Assembly (NCBI GenBank): GCA_037954665.1
Contig: JBBMOL010000372.1
Coordinates: forward strand, 350,056-414,055
DNA length: 64,000 nt
Reading direction: 5' to 3'
From: Laguncularia racemosa
Taxonomy: Eukaryota > Streptophyta > Magnoliopsida > Myrtales > Combretaceae
Below the pieces are notes generated by a model. That model ran no database searches, was not told where the DNA came from, and was given only the letters and a program-made list of their open reading frames with translations. Positions 56,292 through 64,000 of the stretch are shown here, piece by piece; position 1 is the stretch's first letter; every line of letters starts with the position of its first letter. The translations under genes and the position numbers were made by a program.

Positions 56292-57143
56292 TGATGGGAG
56301 CCAAGCTAGAAATGGAAAGTGGATCCTCTTAAGGCCACCTGGACCCACACAAGAACTCGAGCGAAACTTAAAAGGGAAACATTAACGTTTTATAAAAGGG
56401 TGTCCATGAAGCGGAAAGGATTTGGGGATCAAAAGGTTGGAAATATTGGAACAACCGGGAAAGCCCTTTCTCTTTAAAGTCATAACGATACGGGGCAAAG
56501 AGGGCGTTCTTTACAAGGGACGGCTGTGTAGGGGTCGGAGTTTCACAAATCATACCTGTATGCACGGTTAAAGGCACGCCTGAAGTTTCAAAAATTCCAT
56601 AGAAAATACACGTTTGAAGTACACTTTTGGAGTTTTCAAATTTCCAAGAAAGATACACGCTAAAAGTATACGGCGTAACTCTCCAACCCGGCCCAAGCCG
56701 TCGGGCCCTTCATTCCCACGCTGCCGGGCCTTTAAATCATTGTTTTTTTTTTTTACCAACTTATTTAAGCATGTCGTTTTTGGGCATCATTTTACAAATT
56801 TTAAACCCTAAAAAAAGCTCCTGGGTTTTGATACAACAAGAATATAAATAACAACAACAATTTGAAAAAACACTTGAGAGATCCCTCTTTTTTCTTAAAA
56901 AATTAAAAAGAACTTTTCGGGTTTTTTTTCCCTGGCGTTCATCCCGATTATCAATGGCTTTCATCCGATTTTTGGGTCTACATATTATACCAAGGGCTTG
57001 TCCACTTTTAGGCAAGGGGTTTCGATTTTCCCCGGGGGGTTGGGGATCTTGGGGAAAAATTCCGAACGTATTGGTATTGGGTTCCACACGTTGGTTTGGT
57101 TTGTATCAGTTTGGTATCAGAGCAAAAACCCAATTTTTTATCA
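56292..57143 (+). repeat. Element G 3' LTR, error-rich
   Basis: Starts TGATGGGAGCC and matches 44641-45539 throughout, including the Pol-tail region, the dyad-rich repeat and the TATCA end. It is shortened by many small deletions. Confidence 0.8.
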
Positions 57144-58567
57144 TTTAAGTTTCATGATCTTGGGAAAACAAAATTCTTAACCCATAAAAAAATTTGGTAT
57201 AATTTTGTTCAAAACTGTTTTTATTTAGAATAATATACTCTTATTTCACTAATAAATCCTTTTTTTTGTAATTCTTAAGTAATGCTCAAATGTTTAGTTT
57301 CCCCCAGTGATTGCTAGGTTAACCCAATCAAAGGGAACAACAAGTAAACAAGATGGAACATAAATCAAACAAAATTAAAATTGACTAATGTTGTTTTACC
57401 TTTTTTTTTTTTTTTTTTTTAGGGATTTGTATTTTTTTTGTATTTCTTTTATTTTTATTCCTTTTTTTTTGTTTAGTATCTAGGGTTTTTACTTTTGAAT
57501 AATTTAACTTTTTTTATCTTCAAAGAGTTTGTGGTTTTTTCTCCCTTTCACTTGTTCTTATTAATCAGTAATAAATTATGGCAAAGAACTTATACATAAT
57601 ATCTTACAATTTTTGGTTTATTGAAATGAAATCTTCTACCTTTGTTCAAGGAATGGGTTTTCTTTTTTTTTGGTTTACAAAAATTTATATTACAAAACAA
57701 TGCTTTTTTTCCGTCTTTTGGGAAAAATAAGGAATTTTGACTCCTTCCCTTTACCGGGGGGAATAACATTTCCTTCAAAATAAATTTTTTTCCCAAAAAA
57801 CCCCTTTTCATTTAAAAAAAAAAATACCAAAAGGGTTGCAATTTCCCTTCAACTTATTTATTTTAATAAACCAAACTAATGCTGAATTTTCATAAACCCA
57901 ATATTCAATTTCCCATTCTATCGAATTCTCTTTAACAAAAATAACTATTTTTAATCATTTAAATTTTATCATCCATTGAAATTTAAACCTACATCAATTT
58001 TTTTAAAAGTGGTATAAATTTTTTTTGTTGATTTTTTCCAATTTTTTCTTCTTTTTTGTTTCCAAAACCCCAAACTATTTTTTTTTTTTTTTTAAACTTG
58101 AAAACATAAAGGATCCAAATTTTTTAGACTATGCTTTATTGATTTGCCTCAACCAACCCTTTAAACCCAAAAATACAGTTTTGGGACAAGCACAAGGTCA
58201 AATGCTTCAAAATTAGTAAGTCTCGAATTTAAAACTCTTGTTTAAAGCTTAGATGAAGGTTTGAAAAAAAGGGTTTTTTGGTTGTTTAGTTTTTAAAGTG
58301 AAAAATTGGGTTTATCTATGATTTTGTGGTATTGTGGTAATTGTTTATTTTTTAAAAATTTTTAAATTTTAAAGTTTTGGAAAAAGTGGTTGTGGTGTTG
58401 GCTGAAATAAAAGGGAAAGGGGGGTTATGCAGGGGAAAAAGGGGACAAGTACAAATCTTTTTGATTTAAAACCTACCATCTTGAATAGTAAAACACCTTT
58501 AAAAACAAAAGTTTAATGCAACTCATGGAAAAATTTTTGGGGGGGCACTTAAAGTTGAATTTGATAA
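57144..58567. other. AT-rich, homopolymer-rich DNA, no gene seen
   Basis: Long T and A runs (for example 57399-57421) and no convincing coding sequence. Sequence quality is doubtful. Confidence 0.5.
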
Positions 58568-60000
58568 TTGTCACAACCCCCAAGGGGCCTAAGATTTTTA
58601 CAAGATCATCGGCAGTGTTCACCCTTTTATGAAACCATCTTACATGAAATGTAAACTCTAACTGTTATTTTTCATTTATAACTATCATATTCAATAATTT
58701 TTATAAAAAAAAAAACTATGGTTTTGTACCCCACGGGCAACCCTGATCGCGAAGTCGGGATCCCCTACCAACCAGTAAAAAGAATAAAAACCTTTTTTCC
58801 CAAGGCCCTAAAATAACAATTTGATTTATAAAACCCATCAATCAATTTACTCTTCTTTTTGGGGAAAAAAATCTCAATACTTTACCTTACCCATCCCAAG
58901 CCTCTAAACACACCTATAAAAGGTCGTAGGGGTGAACGCTATGGCCGTAATGGGGGTGCATACCTCAACTCATACATATAACAAATTACAAAATTTAAAT
59001 TATCAAACATTCTATACATCCCCATAGAATGCAAAATCACGGGGTCTTCCGATAACCACGTAAAATTAGGGTTTTCGCCCCCCCCTTGCCTTGGTTAAGG
59101 GTTCCGAACCCCCATGCTCAGGTCCACAACCCGTTTTCTTTCAAACTCGATTTCACAAAACATTCTTTTAACATGAACGCCCGGTCTTGCAACAATTGGG
59201 CAACCCCTTAAAACATCCACAAGGAACCGGGAAGGTGTGGATAATCCCCTAATCCTAGTTCCCAACTTCATAATTTTCACAATTACTTTGGGGCCCTTAC
59301 AAAAGGGGCCCTTAAATTTTTGCAATTCTCGTGCAAAATGTCTCATTTTTTTTTAAATCAAAACCCTTTTATTTTTCGATTTTTTGGGGACAACAAAACG
59401 ATAACAAAACCAATCCCCATAAGAAAAAAAACAATTCCATTAACCTTCCCAACGGGCATAAATAATTATTAATAATCCAACCAATTCTTTATAACAAACC
59501 CATTTTGTTTCCACTAACTTAAAACTTTCCTTTTTAAAATACACACATCTCATATTGATTTCCCAAAACCCACACTTTAAAATTTTCCAAACTACTTTTT
59601 CCCTCAATCATTATATTTATAACCTACATTTTAGCCAACATACATACATATACAAGTTCCCCCTACGTTTTCCTTTTTCAACCACTTTTTTCCATCAAAC
59701 ACATATATATATATTTTGATACACAACATTTGTATGCACAAGGTACATACATTAAAAAATCTCCCAACCAAGACATTTTAAAAACCATGCCATAATATCA
59801 TTTACATTCTACACATGTCTACCTCCTTTTAAAATTAAAAGTACAACTTTAATAAACATATCAACTCTATACATAGATAAGTGTCAAACCATTTTGGTTA
59901 AAGAATAGGGATTATAGAATTAAATTTTGATTTCAGGTTTAAAAAGGAAACAAAAGAAAGGTTTAAGGAGATTTGAAAAAAGAGAATGAAATTTTGTAAA
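58568..60000 (+). repeat. Possible LTR-like remnant
   Basis: TGTCACAACCC at 58568 and the phrase GATCGCGAAGTCGGGATCCC near 58746-58766 are of a style seen in some plant gypsy LTRs. I found no partner copy or primer site. Ends are guesses. Confidence 0.25.
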
Positions 60001-62199
60001 ATGAAAAATTGGGTTTTTCAGTTCAGCCAACCTTCAGCACACCCTGTTTGAAGCCAATTTTATTTTGAAGAAGAGGGGTTTTATAGAATAAAAATTTAAA
60101 TTCAGTTTCAAGGGATCAAAAAAGGGTTTTAAAAATAAAAAACAAAAAATGAGGGGGGAATTTTGGAAAAAATGAAAAAGTTAAAATTTATTACACACCC
60201 CTGCTGAAGCCATGCTGATTTAGAAAAAGGGTCAGAGCAAGAAAAGTTAAACCCTCCCCAGCCCCCTTTGGGGGCCCCGTGAAAAATTGGGATTGAAATT
60301 GTTTTTTGAAGTCAGCCACCTTGACATCCCATGTTGACACCCATCAACCATTTTTATGAAGACTACAAATTATATACTTCCACATTTTTTTTAAAAAAAT
60401 TTTTACCTCATGTTAAATAATATTCACCTTTTGAGAACACTAAAACACGTATTTCCACACCCAAAGTCGCTGATGGTTCGAACCCAACAAAAAAAAAAAC
60501 CTATCCTAGAAAATTTAAAAATTTTTGTTATGGTGATAAGGCGAATCCAAAAGAGTTTGGTTAAACTATTTCTTTTCAAGGGGGGAAAAAAGGGGAAAAA
60601 AAAAGGGGGGGTTTTGTTTGTAATCAAAATAAAAAAAAAGGAAAGAAAATCGGATATTAAAAAAACCTGAAAAGGGAATCAAGTTTTTTAATTCAAGGAA
60701 TTGTCATCGATGCAAATGTTCTCTATTCTTGTTCCTAAAAACTGGTTTGGATTAACAATTTTAACAACCTATCTTCCTTACTTCCTCAAACCTCAGACAA
60801 ACTTTGAATTTTTCTTTTTTGTTAAAAAACCCCTAACAACCTTGGATTTAATCTATCAATACATTAAGATTAGAACCACCAATTCATCCCCATAGTTTAT
60901 AAATAACCTTTTTAAACAGATCACACACCTCCAAACAAAATTCGATACCTTTTCAACCAAACATGTTATTGCTCACAAAGCAAACAATCAAACAATTACG
61001 GATTTACGTGCTTTTGACAATTTTTTTAATTTGCAAATTGGTAAAGAGCTCTTTTAACCAATCAACAAAAAATAAGACAAAACATCAAAAAGATATAAAA
61101 CCCAAAGCAAAAAATAGAATAAATACAATCAATTAGACCCACAAATTCGTGGGAATTAAACATCTTTAAACCCCTTTGGGTAAAAAAAACCCTTTCACTC
61201 TTTTTACAATAAAACGAAAAAAAAAATAAACATATAACCCGATTTTCCCCTCGCCTCCAAATGATCCAAGGTTTTCAAGACCAAAGATTTAAAAAATTCT
61301 TCAACCCTCTAGGGGTTGGGTTTTTTATATTTTAGGGGGAGGCATTGACTTTTGTACAAGTACGAAAATACTTTTTTTTCAATAATTTTGGAAGTAAATT
61401 TTTCGTCCCCCTGGCACCCCAAAACACACGCCCGGGGGCAACCGTGCCACCCTCTGTCATATTTCTGTTCATCTTCCTGTCCAGGGGTTACCACGGCCCC
61501 CCCAGGCAATTTTCCCAACCGTGCCTTATTCTATCTAATCAACAATTTTAAAACCTTCCCCAGTGTGTACCCTTAAAAAACCCAGGGCCCAGATTTCAAG
61601 CTATCCTTCGGGTTTTTGATGCCCCCAAAAAAAATTTCTTCCCTTGGCAGTCTACTTCCACTAGGCTCCAGCACAGTTCCCCCACGGCCCACCACTCGTG
61701 TCCTAACCGTGTCCCTTTTTCAAAGTCCCTTTTCCCGCCTTCTTTCCGTGTGTAACCGTTTGCCTTGGCCGTCCCCTCAAACCGGGCTTCCTCCGTTGAA
61801 TTTTCCCTTGTCTTGTCCAAGTTGTAGAAAAACTTCTCTAAAATAGAATTACACCTTTACCCATTTAACCCTGATTTATCAAAATGAAAATTTAAAGTAC
61901 CATTTCTTTATATTTCTAAAAATAAAATAATAATTTAAACAATTTTCAAAAAGTGAGTAAAAAAGGGCTCTATCATCGCATATTCCGCACAAAAACTTCA
62001 CTTTACACACCTATCAAACACAACTAAAAGCAAAACATTTAGCACATCAGGGGTTTTTCCCACTCATTTGTTTGGGGTCGTCATAGTCCTCCATCATTGG
62101 GTGATTCTGACAGTCCCTCCTTTAAGTAGGGTATCAAAGGCCTACATTCTCCACGTAATTTCCTTTGGGTTTCTCGATCTCTAAACTCCCATTTCTTCT
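60001..62199. other. Unassigned DNA, with dyad words near 61420-61770
   Basis: No coding sequence is convincing. At about 61420-61770 words such as CCACGGCCC, CCGTGCC and CGTGTC recur, recalling the U3 repeats of the A and G LTRs, so an LTR remnant is possible. Confidence 0.4.
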
Positions 62200-62840
62200 C
62201 AAATTCCCATTCTTTCCCCCCCACCTTTTAATACCCACACACATCCCACAATACTTCACCCCCAATAAAACTTCCGCATACTCTACACACATTTCACACC
62301 CCCATTCCATACTCACAACCCACACCTACTTCACCTACATACGCATACTACCCCCCCCCATGCCATTTATCAACACACATCCCTACACCACTTTGACTAT
62401 CACCCACATTTTACCATATCTCCATATACATCACACCCCGTCACATACCCATCTTCACATTCACTAACACTTTTCCCTTCCCCAAACCTACAGTACCTTA
62501 CACACCTTAATGAAAAATCACATATAAAAAACCCTTATACACATAAACATCCTGTTCACCCACTTTCCCCTCATCACATACACACACATCTTAAAAATAA
62601 TCACACCCACCTTCCATACCACACACTTATCCGCCCCAACCCCTTTCAATATGATACAACATACTAAACTACCACTCGGGCCCTTTCCCTTTCCCCCCAC
62701 ACTACATACCCCTATTCCTAGCACACTACACATTTCTTTCACACGCCACACACACATATTCCTTCACGCACACTCCAAAAACCTCCTCCCCCACACCACA
62801 CACACACATCCTCACACACCCACCCACCCGCCAAAGGGAT
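62200..62840. repeat. G-poor CA-rich low-complexity tract
   Basis: Over 600 bases with very few Gs on the plus strand and many CACA and CCCC words. The Thr/Pro/His-rich frames are artefacts of composition. Confidence 0.7.
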
Positions 62841-63314
62841 TTCCTTTTCCCATTTTTCTCATCGCACAATTTGCTGGCTATTTATCCCCTTTGCTTTTGT
62901 TGTTGGGTTCTCGTTTATCGTGGGGGAATTACCGTCCCGTTTGCTATCACAATTTATACCCCCGGGGTTTGCGTCATTGCATGGCTTCTGCGTGGTTCCT
63001 TGCACACCCACAATCCCCCATCAAACCCCATATCAATCACAACATCTCCCTCTTTCCTTGGGTTGGGGTGTTCTGTCTCTTTTTGCTATCGTTGCTAGCT
63101 GTTGCGCGGGGGTCGGGGTCATCAGGGGTTGCTGCCGGTTGAAGTCTCGTGTCCTTTTATGCTTCCCCCCTCCACCACCCCCACCCTACCCCCTTCTTCT
63201 TCAACTTTTTATTTCTTGGTTTTTTTGGTTGCTTTGTTTTGCCATCTCCTCCTTTTGTTGTTATTCCCGTTGTTGCGTCATTTCTTTTTCCCCGAAACTC
63301 TAAAAGACAAAACC
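62841..63314. other. Unassigned pyrimidine-biased DNA
   Basis: C/T-biased sequence with overlapping open frames in all three forward frames, which argues that none is a real gene. Confidence 0.45.
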
Positions 63315-63515
63315 TAGGTGAAGGAGAAGGGTCCAAAGAAGAAAAAAGAAAAAAAAAAGGATAAGGAAGGAAAAAAAAGGGGGGGGAATGCAGAGGCTCG
63401 ATCGAAGCCGGGGAAAAGAAGAAAAAAAAGAAAAAACAAAGGAGGAAGGGGATTACAGAAGAAGAAAAAGGAAGGGGAAAAAGGGGAAGAAGAAAAAAAA
63501 AAAAAGAAAATAAGT
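63315..63515 (+). repeat. Polypurine (A/G) tract
   Basis: About 200 bases almost wholly A and G on the plus strand. The Lys/Glu/Gly-rich frame through it is a composition artefact. Confidence 0.8.
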
Positions 63516-64000
63516 TTAAATAGATGGGCCCTGCATCCGGGCCCTCGTGACCCCTCTTTTTTTTTATTTTATTAATTTTATTAATTTAAATTTTTTAATT
63601 TTATTATATTATTATTCACTCCTGGGAATTTTTTAAATTTTATATTTTTGCTTTTAACAAAGCTTCCTTTTTCATCTAATTATCCCAAAATAAATTTCAT
63701 CTAAATTTCCTTTTTAAAATTTCCCAATCTATAATTTAAATTTTATTTCATTTTTAACCAAAAAACATTTTAAAAATCATTTTAGGAATTTTTTATCTGT
63801 TTACTTTCTTTAATTGTTTATTAAATTTTCGAAAAATTTTTGGCTTCCAAAAATTTTAAAAATAAATAAATCAATGCTTAGGGTAAAAGAAAAAAATTAG
63901 GGGAGTGAGATGTTGTTTAAAAAAACTAAATCTTTTATATACATCAAAATAAGGGGTTAAACAAAACCCACAATTTTGAAGGCATGAAAAAATACTTTGT
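63516..64000. other. AT-rich end of the window, no gene seen
   Basis: AT-rich with A and T runs. Nothing recognisable. Confidence 0.5.

Larger units (their letters stand above)
44641..57143 (+). mobile_element. Element G: decayed chromovirus-like element, host of H
   Basis: LTRs at 44641-45539 and 56292-57143 enclose a leader, gag, protease, a partial RT fused by deletion to integrase, and the integrase C-terminus. TGATG/TATCA-type ends, an initiator tRNA-Met primer site, and a Pol tail (GPITRTRAKRLKEAL) inside the LTR suggest the plant chromovirus group that includes centromeric CRM elements, but that placement is only likely. The antisense element H (48438-55521) sits in its integrase. The right half is of poor sequence quality. 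Confidence 0.8.

Noticed and set aside
59095..59346. 83-residue minus-strand frame
   Set aside because: It lies in an error-rich, LTR-like stretch and does not resemble a known protein to me.
62165..63575. Overlapping frames rich in Thr/Pro/His or Lys/Glu
   Set aside because: They follow from the G-poor and polypurine tracts, overlap in several frames at once, and lie in doubtful sequence.

Overview
This window looks like repeat-rich, gene-free DNA from a seed plant, probably a eudicot. It is AT-rich and full of LTR retrotransposons. The families seen are plant Ty3/gypsy lineages: a Tekay/Del-like chromovirus, a Tat/Ogre-like element with an extra ORF1, an Athila-like element, and chromovirus-like families whose LTRs begin TGATG and end CATCA. 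I found no host protein gene, rRNA, tRNA gene or CRISPR array. The species cannot be told from what is here.

Layout of the first 39.4 kb: one old chromovirus (element A, 1309-39423) has been hit by at least five later insertions. In order they are: (1) a composite antisense complex D at 4516-15993 (target duplication ATCAG), itself carrying a younger complete element D2 at 9631-14417 (target duplication CTGTC); (2) an Athila-like solo LTR at about 16465-17910 between protease and reverse transcriptase; (3) a solo LTR F at 19652-20332 (GAAGC) inside integrase; (4) an antisense solo LTR at 21393-22267 (GAACC) just before the chromodomain; (5) a solo LTR B (23443-38835) inside A's 3' LTR, itself split by a 14.6 kb Tat/Ogre-like element C at 23530-38113. 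With these removed, A reads gag, protease, RT, RNase H, integrase, chromodomain, all decayed.

Element C is the best-preserved large element: LTRs of about 2.2 kb, a tRNA-Arg-type primer site, an intact 508-residue ORF1, then gag-protease-RT-RNase H-second RNase H-integrase in one frame broken only by stops, and a 3' UTR carrying an 88-bp tandem repeat. D1, D2 and the Athila-like H code only for gag and protease, so they would depend on enzymes supplied by other elements.

From 39.4 to 44.6 kb lies AT-rich flanking DNA with a 34-bp minisatellite and an antisense LTR-like block. From 44.6 to 57.1 kb lies element G, with an RT-to-integrase deletion and an antisense Athila-like element H (48438-55521) inside its integrase. 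The remainder, 57.1-64 kb, is low-complexity or unassigned. From about 52.1 kb to the end the sequence looks like poor-quality consensus: only the right-hand LTR copies of G and H are riddled with single-base losses and homopolymer runs. Gene calls there are unreliable.

The most notable signals are the ordered nested history, gag-protease-only families that arose more than once, a TATA box set inside a conserved dyad in eight LTR copies, tRNA-like A and B boxes inside the LTRs of C, and pol C-terminal tails encoded inside LTRs. I did not find a convincing new cellular system.
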